A DNA stretch of 64,000 nucleotides from CAVVVS01 sp963751355 (GTDB taxonomy: Bacteria > Bacteroidota > Ignavibacteria > Ignavibacteriales > Ignavibacteriaceae). The notes beneath the pieces are model-generated. The model was not told the origin of the DNA. It made no database searches and saw only the letters and a program-made list of their open reading frames with translations. Location of the stretch: positions 1-64,000 of the forward strand of contig CAVVVS010000049.1 in the NCBI GenBank assembly GCA_963751355.1, written 5' to 3'. This document shows positions 48,085 through 57,497 of this stretch, piece by piece; within the stretch, counting starts at the first letter, position 1, and every line of letters starts with the position of its first letter. The position numbers were made by a program, and so were the translations under genes.

Positions 48085-48165
48085 GGACTGTCCAAAAGAT
48101 AAGAAGATTTTAGAATAATAGAACTTGTTTTTAAAAATAGCAATTAAAATATTTTTAGACAGTCC
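48085..48165. repeat. Inverted repeat in the leader of Rec-PPDK B
   Basis: GGACTGTCCAAAA (48085-48097) and TTTTAGACAGTCC (48153-48165) are inverted copies with one mismatch, 55 bases apart. A smaller hairpin, GTCCTC with GAGGAC (48072-48088), overlaps the left arm and ends near the start codon region. The two cannot form together, which could matter for translation of Rec-PPDK B. Confidence 0.55.
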
Positions 48166-48188
48166 TGAAACTTTACTATTAAAATTAC

Positions 48189-49529
48189 TTAAACCAGACC
48201 TTGATCCAGCATTGCATCGGCAACCTTTAAAAATCCGGCAATATTTGCACCGTTAACATAATTGCCGACTGTTCCGAATCTTTCCGCTGTTGTCAGGCAG
48301 GTATCATGTATTTTTTGCATAATTTGGTGGAGCCTGTGATCAACCTCTTCTTTTGGCCATGGAAGACGCATACTGTTCTGTGACATTTCAAGTCCTGAAA
48401 CAGCTACTCCTCCGGCATTAGCGGCTTTTCCCGGAGCAAAAAGGATACCTGCATCTTTTATTAATTTATAAGCTTCGAAAGTGGTAGGCATATTAGCGGC
48501 TTCACAAATACATATGCAGCCATTTTTAATCAGATCTTTTGCGTCTTCTTCAAAAATTTCATTTTGAGTTGCGCAAGGCATAGCAACATCAACTTTTACA
48601 CTCCAGGGGCGTTTATCGGGATAAAATTCGACGTTAAATTTATCAGCATAATCTTTTATGCGATCATTTGCACTTGCCCTGAGTTTAAGCATGTAATCTA
48701 TCTTTTCACCTTTTACCCCGTCTTTATCATAAATAAATCCATCCGGTCCGGAAAGAGTGACTACCTTACCGCCTAGTTCAGTGATCTTTTGTACCACTCC
48801 CCATGCAACATTACCGAAACCGGAAACGGCAAAAGTTTTTCCTTCAATATTGTGATCTTTGGTTTTTAACATTTCCTTCATAAAATAAACGGCTCCGAAT
48901 CCTGTTGCTTCCGGACGAATTAATGAACCGCCCCAATGAAGTCCTTTACCGGTAAGAACGCCGGTAAATTCGTTCTTTAATCTTTTATACTGTCCGAAGA
49001 GATATCCAATCTCTCTCGTTCCCACCCCGATGTCACCTGCCGGTACATCCGTATTCGGACCAATATGCCGGAACAATTCCGTCATAAAGCTTTGACAAAA
49101 CCGCATAACTTCGTTATCACTTTTTCCTTTCGGATCAAAATCACTGCCGCCTTTGCCACCTCCCATTGGCAGTGTAGTTAAACTATTTTTAAATACCTGC
49201 TCGAATGCTAAAAATTTTAGTATGCCCAAATTAACCGAAGGGTGAAATCGTAATCCTCCTTTATAAGGGCCGATTGCGCTGTTCATTTCTATTCTGAAAC
49301 CGCGGTTAACATGAATTTCTCCTTGATCATCCATCCAGGGTACTCTAAAAATAATAACTCTTTCTGGTTCCGTGATCCTTTCGAGTATTCTTGCCGAACG
49401 GTATTCGGGATGGCGCTGAAGGACTATATCTAATGAAGCCAGCATTTCTTCTACCGCCTGATGAAATTCAGGTTCGGTTGGATTTTTTGCTTTTACTTCT
49501 TTAATTATTTCTTTTGTATAATCTGACAT
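48189..49529 (-). CDS. gdhA: NADP-type glutamate dehydrogenase (class I hexameric), copy 2
   Basis: The protein has 446 residues, with the same LPMGGGKGGSDFDPKGKSD block, the Rossmann motif GFGNVAWGVVQKI and the C-terminal APGKAANAGGVAVSGLEMSQ of class I enzymes. It is the most upstream gene of the minus-strand run gdhA, Rec-PPDK B, gdhA, Rec-PPDK A, zinc ribbon, gdh. The middle part (residues 240-330) differs most from copy 1, so the copies are not recent. It acts in the cytosol on ammonia, 2-oxoglutarate and NADPH. Confidence 0.95.
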   Translation of the reverse strand: MSDYTKEIIKEVKAKNPTEPEFHQAVEEMLASLDIVLQRHPEYRSARILERITEPERVIIFRVPWMDDQGEIHVNRGFRIEMNSAIGPYKGGLRFHPSVNLGILKFLAFEQVFKNSLTTLPMGGGKGGSDFDPKGKSDNEVMRFCQSFMTELFRHIGPNTDVPAGDIGVGTREIGYLFGQYKRLKNEFTGVLTGKGLHWGGSLIRPEATGFGAVYFMKEMLKTKDHNIEGKTFAVSGFGNVAWGVVQKITELGGKVVTLSGPDGFIYDKDGVKGEKIDYMLKLRASANDRIKDYADKFNVEFYPDKRPWSVKVDVAMPCATQNEIFEEDAKDLIKNGCICICEAANMPTTFEAYKLIKDAGILFAPGKAANAGGVAVSGLEMSQNSMRLPWPKEEVDHRLHQIMQKIHDTCLTTAERFGTVGNYVNGANIAGFLKVADAMLDQGLV

Positions 49530-50122
49530 AAATATCTCTCAAATTAATTTTGGTTTTAGTTCTTTTATTTGTTTTAAATTTATGGACAATTGGATAAAAA
49601 TTGTTTGGGAGGAATTATTTGTGAGAAGAATGGTAAAAATATTCTTTAGTAGTATTAGCAAGTGATGAGACGTAGAACATAAATATATTACCTTGTCATG
49701 TCCGTTTCTATAAAGACAAAAACAACTATTCTTTAAACATTCTTTATAGCTTTTTATTAGACTCCCCGGCTTTGTGTTATCAAAATCGAGGTCTCTTACC
49801 TTAGCCATAATTTTCCCGAATGGAAGAATCAATGATAGTTTCCCTTTCTCTTCCGGATTTATAAATTTCACTTAATTAAAATTAGTAATTAATTAACTAA
49901 AAAACTTAAAAAGTAAATGTTAACTTTTTAGATTAAAATAAGTTAGGAAAATTAATTTTATATTATAAAGTTGCAACATTTCATTACTTTAGAAGGAAAT
50001 TTATCGGAATCTGTTAATTAATTAAGTCAATCTTCCGTTTTTAATTCAAATAGTATATTTATGCTTTATTTACTACTTTTGTAACAAAATTCTTTTTGTA
50101 GCAAAATTGTACGAGGTATTTT
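49530..50122. other. Divergent promoter region between gdhA copy 2 and the M24 peptidase gene
   Basis: The region has 593 AT-rich bases, apart from the doubtful frame 49539-49871. It must carry the promoter of the six-gene minus-strand gdh run. I could not identify a convincing operator or a sigma-54 promoter. Confidence 0.4.
49539..49871 (-). CDS. Doubtful 110-codon frame upstream of gdhA copy 2
   Basis: The frame begins MKFINPEEKGKLSLILPFGK and ends nine bases before gdhA copy 2. The first half has a normal composition and several cysteines (CLKNSCFCLY); the second half is a run of hydrophobic and low-complexity residues. There is no ribosome binding site and I recognise no family. It may be the promoter region of the operon instead. 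Confidence 0.25.
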   Translation of the reverse strand: MKFINPEEKGKLSLILPFGKIMAKVRDLDFDNTKPGSLIKSYKECLKNSCFCLYRNGHDKVIYLCSTSHHLLILLKNIFTILLTNNSSQTIFIQLSINLKQIKELKPKLI

Positions 50123-51316
50123 ATGTCGAAACGATTGGTGGAAGAAAAAATCCGACAGGCGGTACAAATATTAAACGAAAAAGATATCGATCTTTGGATG
50201 ACTTTTGTTAGAGAAAGCGGAAATATTAAAGACCCGGCGATGGATATTATTTCGGAAATAAGCTGTACATGGCAATCAGCTTTGATGATAAATAAAAACG
50301 GCGAATCAACAGCGATAGTTGGTTCCCTGGAAGTGGAAAATTTTGAAACGTTCGGTGCTTATCAAAATGTGATAGGGTATGTGAAATCTATTCGGGAACC
50401 GTTACTAGATTATTTAAACAAGAAAGACCCGGGGAAAATTGCAATCAACTATTCGATAAACTCGAATCTTGCCGACGGATTAACACATGGCATGTACTTG
50501 ATCCTTTTGGAGCATTTGAAAGGAACGGATTATGAGAATAAGTTAGTTTCTTCGGAAGAAATTATTTCTGCGCTTAGGGGGAGAAAATCTCAATCGGAAC
50601 TTGAAATAATGAGAGAAGCTGTTTCAAAAACCTTGGATATATTTGATGAAATGACAGAATTTATAAAGCCCGGAAAATCCGAACTGGAAATTTCCGAGTT
50701 TGTAAAAAACATTACCAAAGAACGTGGTTACGGATTAGCATGGGAAGAAGATCACTGTCCCGCCGTATTTACCGGACCGGAAGCGAAAAGTGCTCACGCC
50801 GGTCCTACTAACAGAAAAGTCGAAAAAGGGCATTTGGTAAATGTGGATTTTGGAATAAAATTCAAAGGTTATTGTTCCGATCTTCAAAGAACTTGGTATG
50901 TATTAAAAGATAATGAAACAATTGCACCGGAACCGGTTCAAAAAGGATTTGTTGTTATACGCGATGCAATTCAAAAAGTTGCCGATAATTTAAAGCCGGG
51001 AGTGCAGGGCTGTAAAATGGATGATATTGCAAGGAATTATATTCTGCAACAAGGTTACGAAGAATTTCCGCATGGATTAGGACATCAGGTGGGTAAAGTA
51101 GCTCACGACGGAGGAGCCGGTTTGTTCCCGCGATGGGAAAAATATGGAGACACTCCCTTTATGATACTAGAAGAATCACAGGTATTTACAATCGAACCGA
51201 GATTGTATGTAGAAGGATACGGTACATCCACACTCGAGGAAGAAGTTGTGGTAACAAAAGATGGGTGCGAGTTTCTTTCAAAACCACAGAAAGAGTTAAT
51301 GATTATTAAAGAATAA
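50123..51316 (+). CDS. M24 family metallopeptidase (Xaa-Pro peptidase)
   Basis: The protein has 397 residues. A creatinase-type N-terminal domain (to about 150) precedes the pita-bread domain. The five dinuclear metal ligands are visible: D242 (NVDFG), D253 (CSDLQRTWY), H321 (GLGHQVG), E358 (FTIEPRLY) and the glutamate of TLEEEVVVT near 373. It would remove an N-terminal residue preceding proline in the cytosol; the exact specificity is unknown. The start follows ACGAGGTATTTT, a usable ribosome binding site. Confidence 0.92.
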   Translation: MSKRLVEEKIRQAVQILNEKDIDLWMTFVRESGNIKDPAMDIISEISCTWQSALMINKNGESTAIVGSLEVENFETFGAYQNVIGYVKSIREPLLDYLNKKDPGKIAINYSINSNLADGLTHGMYLILLEHLKGTDYENKLVSSEEIISALRGRKSQSELEIMREAVSKTLDIFDEMTEFIKPGKSELEISEFVKNITKERGYGLAWEEDHCPAVFTGPEAKSAHAGPTNRKVEKGHLVNVDFGIKFKGYCSDLQRTWYVLKDNETIAPEPVQKGFVVIRDAIQKVADNLKPGVQGCKMDDIARNYILQQGYEEFPHGLGHQVGKVAHDGGAGLFPRWEKYGDTPFMILEESQVFTIEPRLYVEGYGTSTLEEEVVVTKDGCEFLSKPQKELMIIKE

Positions 51317-51781
51317 CCCGGAAAGAGAGAAATAGATATAGTACTCGGGAAAAAATTGTTAGCGATGAAAAATATGTTTAATGGCAAAGCAAACCGGATT
51401 ATCCTTTTAAGGTTTTACACCATAAAGAATTGAATTCAGAGGATTGGATCTGTATAAAATGAGCTATTCAATTTAATTGAGTTGATCCCGTCTGCGTGGA
51501 CGCAGACTTGCACGCACAGCAGATAATTTAAATTATATTTTGTTTTTTATTAGTCGAAATATTCTTAAATCTCGAATGTATGCTCTATATTCTCATTAGC
51601 TTGAAATTGTATATAAGCTTAAGTTGCAGACCTGTTTCTGCGAGCTTCTTAGTGCCAAGAAGACTTCGCCTAATAATTGTGAAATAATTTATAAGTGAGA
51701 TACAGTTTATGAAAATTTATTACCGGTTGATCAATTTTTTTTCGGTACTTGCTTATCGGTGGATAAGGTAAGGCGAGCGCG
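51317..51781. other. Intergenic region with hairpin between the M24 and aat genes
   Basis: These 465 bases lie between convergent genes. A perfect hairpin, GTCTGCGT-GG-ACGCAGAC, occupies 51490-51507 with no T run; it may be a repeat or a weak terminator. Nothing else is recognised. Confidence 0.5.
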
Positions 51782-52384
51782 TTAAAAAGTACAGCTTTTG
51801 CTATAGGCATTAATTAATAAATTTAGATATTCTTCGAAAGTTATTTGGATCGCTCCGAACATTCTTAAATGATCTGTCATATATTGTACATCTAGAAGCT
51901 TAAATCCTTGCTGGTTTAAATGTTCAATAAGATTTATTAATGCTATTTTTGAAGTCTGGGTTTCCTTTGAAAACATGGATTCACCGAAGAAGGCTCCGTT
52001 GTAAGATATTCCGTAAAGTCCCCCGACAAGTTTATTATCATGCCATGTTTCAACAGTATGTACGTGACCGAGTTTTTCCAGTCTTAAATAAGCTTCTATC
52101 AGTTCATGTGAAATCCATGTAACATTTCTATCCGCACAACCCTTTACAACTGATAGAAAATCGGTATCGAACCTAATTTCAAAATTTGACTTATCAATAA
52201 ATTTCCTCAAGGAGTGTGGATAGTTATAATTGTCAAGAGGAATAATTGTTCTTATTTTAGGTAAGTACCAGTTGATTTCGCCGGTAACCTCATCCGCCAT
52301 AGGAAAGGCTCCGTTAGCATAAAATCGCAGCATATTTTGCGGCTTCAGAGATTCATCCATATTGTGAAGGTTTGGATTTGTCAT
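51782..52384 (-). CDS. aat: Leucyl/phenylalanyl-tRNA-protein transferase
   Basis: The protein has 200 residues. The family blocks are clear: RFYANGAFPMADE near the start, WYLPKIRTIIPL, TWISHELIEAYLRLEKLG, HTVETWHDNKLVGGLYG and FFGESMFSKETQTSKIAL. The enzyme adds leucine or phenylalanine from tRNA to proteins with basic N-termini, marking them for ClpS/ClpAP degradation; it acts in the cytosol. It is slightly shorter than the E. coli protein, as is usual in this group. No clpS or clpA is nearby. Confidence 0.94.
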   Translation of the reverse strand: MTNPNLHNMDESLKPQNMLRFYANGAFPMADEVTGEINWYLPKIRTIIPLDNYNYPHSLRKFIDKSNFEIRFDTDFLSVVKGCADRNVTWISHELIEAYLRLEKLGHVHTVETWHDNKLVGGLYGISYNGAFFGESMFSKETQTSKIALINLIEHLNQQGFKLLDVQYMTDHLRMFGAIQITFEEYLNLLINAYSKSCTF

Positions 52385-52537
52385 GTGCCCTTTTAATAAT
52401 GTTAGACAAGCAAAAGCTTTTAACTACTGAATCCCTAATTAATCCGACATTTAGGTAAATAATCAGCCACTAATCTCGTAACTTAATAAAAATTTCTCAA
52501 AGTGAAATTGTTTATTCGTGAGACTCACAATAAATTT

Positions 52538-53032
52538 TTATTCGTCTGCCTTAACTTCAAATCGGATAATGTCGTGTCCTTTTTTAGTTTCGTAAGCTGC
52601 GTAAACTACCCCTATCAATACGGAAAGCATTCCGAGCAAAAACATTATCATAATTAAAAGATCTAAGCTTCTTTTTGCTGCTGCAAATTCAACTCCAATG
52701 GACAAAGAGGTCAGTACAAAAAGAGCAACAGCAATAGTGTATGCTAAAACTGCATTTTTTACGAGTCTAACGCGCAAACCCAAACCGGTAAGCTGTTTGG
52801 ATAAACTTTCCAGCCTGATATTTTCCTCAACATTTAAGTCCCGATTGCCGGCGTTTGAAAATAATCTTCGGCGTTCTTCATTTAAAAGTCTTATACGATT
52901 GACAACTAACGAGTATTTATTATTCATACCCAAAAGCAAGAGACCGCAGGCGGAGATCATTAATCCTGGAGCAAGCATCAATTGGATTACCTGGGTAATA
53001 TAAAATTGATTCCCCATAACTCTATTTGCCAT
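52538..53032 (-). CDS. DUF2721 family membrane protein
   Basis: The protein has 164 residues. An N-terminal hydrophobic helix (VIQLMLAPGLMISACGLLLLG), the conserved MNNKYSLVVNRIRLLNEERR segment and two C-terminal helices (about 95-117 and 125-148) fit DUF2721. These are small membrane proteins of unknown role. It is transcribed alone. Confidence 0.85.
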   Translation of the reverse strand: MANRVMGNQFYITQVIQLMLAPGLMISACGLLLLGMNNKYSLVVNRIRLLNEERRRLFSNAGNRDLNVEENIRLESLSKQLTGLGLRVRLVKNAVLAYTIAVALFVLTSLSIGVEFAAAKRSLDLLIMIMFLLGMLSVLIGVVYAAYETKKGHDIIRFEVKADE

Positions 53033-53271
53033 TAAAAATTATTATATAACATTCAAAATTATAAAATAATTTGACCTTTTACATGTACAATTTCAATACC
53101 GGGGAATTTTATAAAAAATAATTTTTAGTGCGAATGATTTCTTACAGGTATTCTAATCAAGATGACGGGATTATCAATACAATATATCAATTTTTTATCT
53201 GCCTTTAAAAGGCTTTGACATATAATATTAGATAAAATCTTTGCAGTAAGAGTAAAAATATATTATGGTTT

Positions 53272-53616
53272 TTAATATACCTTTATCGATTTTTGTTTGC
53301 CGGATTTACCTGCATTCAATTTTAAAAAAGCGAATGGATTGTATTTTACTAACTTGTCTTTTAATAGTAGAGTGTTGAAAAGAGAAACCCGCAAACGTTT
53401 ATTTGAATCCAAATTTCTTAACATGCCCATCATATTATCTTCGCTTACGGGTTTTAATGAATCAAGATATACATAGTCCGGAGTCTGTTTCTCAATAAGT
53501 GTTATCACCTCTTGTGCTGTTTTTTCTTTTACCGTATATATATCAAAAAGTTTTTTTGCAAATCCAATGAAAGACCCATCATCTTCTTTCTTACTGATCA
53601 TTAAAAATTTTTTCAT
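53272..53616 (-). CDS. Small receiver-like protein, unknown function
   Basis: The 114-residue product begins MKKFLMISKKEDDGSFIGFA and has alternating beta and alpha segments, with YVYLDSLKP placed where a receiver domain has its phospho-acceptor aspartate. The acidic pair near the N-terminus (EDD) would fit a receiver, but the conserved lysine is unclear. A basic C-terminal tail (GKSGKQKSIK) ends it. It may be a stand-alone, degenerate receiver. The family assignment is tentative. Confidence 0.5.
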   Translation of the reverse strand: MKKFLMISKKEDDGSFIGFAKKLFDIYTVKEKTAQEVITLIEKQTPDYVYLDSLKPVSEDNMMGMLRNLDSNKRLRVSLFNTLLLKDKLVKYNPFAFLKLNAGKSGKQKSIKVY

Positions 53617-54075
53617 AACTCCCTCACTTAATTCTACATCTACTCGTATATTTAATTATAAATTTCTAAACAATATTGAGCCGGACTTAAATCTTTTTAA
53701 GATGATGAAAAGAACTATAACATGAATAGTAAAAATTATTATCGCGAGGGCTTCCAAGTTTTGGGCAGGACGCTTAATATATCAATTAAACAAATTTATA
53801 TGTAACTATTTATTTTCAAATTTACCATCGTAAATGCCGTTAAAAATTTCTTAGCTTTTAGCACATCTAATCAGATTTACATATACCGGAAATGAAGCCC
53901 TCACGAAATTGATCACTCATTAAATCTACGATACAAAGATAAAGAGAATATCAAATTAAAATTGTGATTGTGGATTGGCTAGTGAGTTAGGACAAGAAAA
54001 AAGATAAGTATATTTAATTCATGTGGTTGGGAAATAAAAAAACGCCTATGAAGTGCAGTTAGAGATACACTGGGA
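53617..54075. other. Intergenic region without recognised gene
   Basis: These 459 AT-rich bases lie between two minus-strand genes. No RNA gene, conserved frame or strong hairpin is visible. Confidence 0.4.
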
Positions 54076-54807
54076 TCAAGCACCGGTGCGTTTGATGAAA
54101 TTAACAACAACTTCATCATTTGAATTTAGTAATTCTGATGGAGAACCTGTAAAATGAATAATACCCTCGTGAATCATGGCAACTTTATCTGCTACATTTT
54201 TAACACTGTACATATCATGTGTTACTACAACCGAAGTTACCTGTATTTTACTACTTAAATCTTTTATCAACTTATCAATTGAATCCGACATTATAGGATC
54301 AAGCCCTGTCGTAGGCTCATCATATAAAATGTAATCGGGATTGGTAACCAATGCACGTGCTAAACCAACACGTTTTTTCATTCCACCGGAAAGTTCGGCA
54401 GGTTTCAGTTTTTGAACTCCCGGCAGTTCTACTATTTCTAGCTTTTCTGCTACTATCTTATCTACTTCGGCTTTAGTAAAACCGTTTTTAGATTCAATAA
54501 GGGGAAGAGCGATATTTTCTTCTACCGTCATTGAATCGAAGAGTGCGGCGCCCTGGAACAAAAACCCAAACTTTTTTCTAAGCTGGAATAATTCTTTTTC
54601 ATTTAATTCTTTTACGATCTTATCTTCTACTTTTACATAGCCGGAATCTGGGATTAAGAGTCCGACGATATGTTTGATGAGAACACTTTTGCCACAGCCG
54701 CTCCTGCCGATGATTATGGTAGTCTCGCCTTTATTGATCTCAAGGTTTACACCCTTAAGGACATCTTTTCCCCCGAACCTCTTGTGTAGGTTATTAATTC
54801 TAATCAT
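54076..54807 (-). CDS. ABC transporter ATP-binding protein (MlaF-like)
   Basis: The protein has 243 residues. Walker A is GRSGCGKS (residues 34-41), the signature is LSGGMKKR, and Walker B is YILYDEPTTGLDP. The form GGMKKRVGLARAL and the length match MlaF/Ttg2A, the ATPase of the MlaFEDB lipid transporter that moves phospholipids between the membranes. The permease (mlaE) and the MCE protein (mlaD) are not adjacent on either side, so the gene is an orphan here. Confidence 0.88.
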   Translation of the reverse strand: MIRINNLHKRFGGKDVLKGVNLEINKGETTIIIGRSGCGKSVLIKHIVGLLIPDSGYVKVEDKIVKELNEKELFQLRKKFGFLFQGAALFDSMTVEENIALPLIESKNGFTKAEVDKIVAEKLEIVELPGVQKLKPAELSGGMKKRVGLARALVTNPDYILYDEPTTGLDPIMSDSIDKLIKDLSSKIQVTSVVVTHDMYSVKNVADKVAMIHEGIIHFTGSPSELLNSNDEVVVNFIKRTGA

Positions 54808-54997
54808 GTTCAGAAAAATAAAATAAATGATTACTAGTAACTTTCAATAAATAATATTTTTTGTATTAATAACCAATTATTATTTAGAAAAATTTGCTTT
54901 ACTGATAAATTTATTTCGCATAATTATTGAAACATATAATATTTTTTCCGAAAAGATAAATTTATTATTAGGTTTCGAGTATAAAATTGGAGTTTGA

Positions 54998-57421
54998 ATG
55001 AAAACTATAATCAGTTCTCTACTCGCACTAATAATTATAAACACTTCAATTTATTCACAAATAACTTTCCCATCTTATTATACGCAAAATGAATTTGGAA
55101 TGACCTCGCCGGGAGCTATGAAGTATGGCTTGTACGGCTATAATAATCCAGCCATACTGGCGACCTTAAATCAAACGGACATATTATTTTCATGGACCGA
55201 TGAAACGGGTAATTGGAATGATTTGAATCATTGGGGACTATTCACTGCTATTCCGAATCTTAGTTTTGCTGTAATAAATCAAAAAGATTTCGGAACTTCA
55301 GTTACTGATTATAAATTATCCGCCGCCGCCGGAAATAATTCCCTAAGTTTCGGTTTAGGGTACGGCTGGTCCGGGGGAGATGTTTCTTTATTTCATCATT
55401 CTACTCTGCTCACCCTTGGAACTTTGTACAGACCGAACAGATATTTATCAATGGGACTGATAGGCAACTTTCCAGATTTAAGAAAAAATGAAGGGATTAT
55501 TGATCTGGCTCTCCGTCCATTTGGCGATGAGAAAATATCATTTTTCGGTGATTATGAATTTAAAGAAAACAGAGATCCTTTGGAGATTAAATGGAGCGCC
55601 GGTGCCGCAATTGAAGCTTATCCCGGCTTTAGATTGACAGCAAGATATTTTAATACAAAAATGTTCAACATGGGAGTAGAGCTGAGTTTTGGGAATATAT
55701 CGTTCTCTTCGCATGCAAACTATGATAAAAATGGTAATCATGAATATAATGTGTACGGAATTAGGTTTGGAGGTTATGATAGAAACCCGTTTATGAATTT
55801 GTTTCCCAAACATAAATATGTTGAAATGAATTTACTCGGTCCGGTGAAATATCAGAGATTTAAATTCTTCGATAATTCGAATACATTAAAAAGTATTATT
55901 ACAGAAATAGACGCGGCAAAAAATGATAAATCTGTGGCGGGGATTGCTATTAATACCTCCGGTATGACAGCCAACAAAGAAATTGTGTGGGAACTCAGGG
56001 AAAAATTGAAACAGTTCAGAGCGTCGGGAAAACATATTGTCATATTTATAGATAACACAGGAATAGTTAAGTACGACTTGGCTTCTGTAGCAGATAAAAT
56101 TATTATGGATCCGGAAGGTTTATTGACATTAGAAGGTTTTATTTACGGTAAGAATTATTATAAAGGTATACTCGAAAAACTCGGTATAGGTTACCATGAA
56201 TGGAGATATTTTAAATATAAATCGGCTATGGAAGTATTTTCCCGCTATAGAATGAGTAAACCCGATAGTGCACAATTGCAGCGATTAGTCGATGTGGACT
56301 ATAAAGTAGCAGAACAGGATATTTGCTCAGGAAGAAATATAATTCCTAAAAAATTTAATGATCTTGTGAATAATCAAACTGCGTTTTTAGCCGGAGATGC
56401 CGTTAAAGCAGGGCTGGTAGATGCAATAGGCAGATGGGACAAAGTTAAAGAAATTGTAAAAGAACTTGAAAGAAAACATGAAAGCTTTGTCAGTCCAAAT
56501 TCTTTAGCCAAATTCAATTTACCTAACGATAATTATTGGGGAGAAAAACCAAAAATCGCCGTCATTTATGCCATCGGTGTGTGTGCAATGGATGAAGGTA
56601 TTAATGCCCGCAGTTTAGTTAAAGATGTACAAGCCGTAACAAATGATGATAATGTAAAAGCGTTAGTACTAAGAGTTGATTCTCCCGGCGGCGATGGGAT
56701 GGCTTCAGATATTATTGCCGAAGCAATAAAAAAATGCACAAAGAAAAAACCGGTGATAGTATCTCAAGGTTATGTTGCTGCGTCCGGCGGGTACTGGCTA
56801 TCGATGTACGGTAATAAAATTGTTGCGGCACCAAACACGATTACCGGTTCAATCGGGGTGATTGGGGGATGGTTTTATAATAAAGGACTCGATTCTAAAT
56901 TAGGGGTAACTACCGATTACGTGAAAAAAGGAGAGCACGCGGATTTAGGATTCGGATTTAGGTTGCCATTTGTAGGCATATCATTGCCTGATAGGGATCT
57001 TTCACCGGAAGAGCAAGGTAAGGTAGAAAGTTTATTAAAAACGATGTATAAAGGTTTTGTCTCAAAAGTAGCTCATGGAAGGAATCAAACTATTTCATAT
57101 ATCGATTCAATAGGACAGGGCAGAGTTTGGTCGGGAGAGGATGGTTTAAAAGTAGGTCTGGTTGATACATTGGGAGGGCTTTCAACGGCTATCCGGCTGG
57201 CAGCTGGAAAGGCGGGTTTGAATGGTAAGGAATACCGTGTTGTTGAATATCCCAAACCCGGTTGGTTCAACTTCAATATTTTTATACCGAAATTGTTCGG
57301 ACTCAACCTGAACATTGAAGATTCTTATATTAAAAATATAAAATACAGATTCCAAAATAACGGCAGGCCTATCCCTATGTTGCCTTTGGAGAATATGGGA
57401 TTATTGCAGAAAGCATATTAG
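54998..57421 (+). CDS. sppA: SppA-type S49 signal peptide peptidase with long N-terminal domain
   Basis: The protein has 807 residues with a signal peptide (about 1-20, ending SQ). Residues from about 290 to the end match the double-length SppA: the first half carries the catalytic lysine K408 in YFKYKSAMEVF, the second the nucleophile S596 in AASGGYW, with LRVDSPGGDG before it. The spacing fits the lysine-serine dyad. The first 270 residues are not part of SppA: they are rich in short beta strands with aromatic residues (LSFGLGYGWSGG, FRLTARYFNTKM) and look like an outer-membrane barrel or a surface domain. A signal peptide instead of a membrane anchor suggests an exported peptidase. Confidence 0.88.
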   Translation: MKTIISSLLALIIINTSIYSQITFPSYYTQNEFGMTSPGAMKYGLYGYNNPAILATLNQTDILFSWTDETGNWNDLNHWGLFTAIPNLSFAVINQKDFGTSVTDYKLSAAAGNNSLSFGLGYGWSGGDVSLFHHSTLLTLGTLYRPNRYLSMGLIGNFPDLRKNEGIIDLALRPFGDEKISFFGDYEFKENRDPLEIKWSAGAAIEAYPGFRLTARYFNTKMFNMGVELSFGNISFSSHANYDKNGNHEYNVYGIRFGGYDRNPFMNLFPKHKYVEMNLLGPVKYQRFKFFDNSNTLKSIITEIDAAKNDKSVAGIAINTSGMTANKEIVWELREKLKQFRASGKHIVIFIDNTGIVKYDLASVADKIIMDPEGLLTLEGFIYGKNYYKGILEKLGIGYHEWRYFKYKSAMEVFSRYRMSKPDSAQLQRLVDVDYKVAEQDICSGRNIIPKKFNDLVNNQTAFLAGDAVKAGLVDAIGRWDKVKEIVKELERKHESFVSPNSLAKFNLPNDNYWGEKPKIAVIYAIGVCAMDEGINARSLVKDVQAVTNDDNVKALVLRVDSPGGDGMASDIIAEAIKKCTKKKPVIVSQGYVAASGGYWLSMYGNKIVAAPNTITGSIGVIGGWFYNKGLDSKLGVTTDYVKKGEHADLGFGFRLPFVGISLPDRDLSPEEQGKVESLLKTMYKGFVSKVAHGRNQTISYIDSIGQGRVWSGEDGLKVGLVDTLGGLSTAIRLAAGKAGLNGKEYRVVEYPKPGWFNFNIFIPKLFGLNLNIEDSYIKNIKYRFQNNGRPIPMLPLENMGLLQKAY

Positions 57422-57497
57422 ATTAAGATGTACGACTCATAATAGTTGGATTAAAACTAATGTGATATTTATTTTGAGCAAAAGGCAAATCTGAAAC

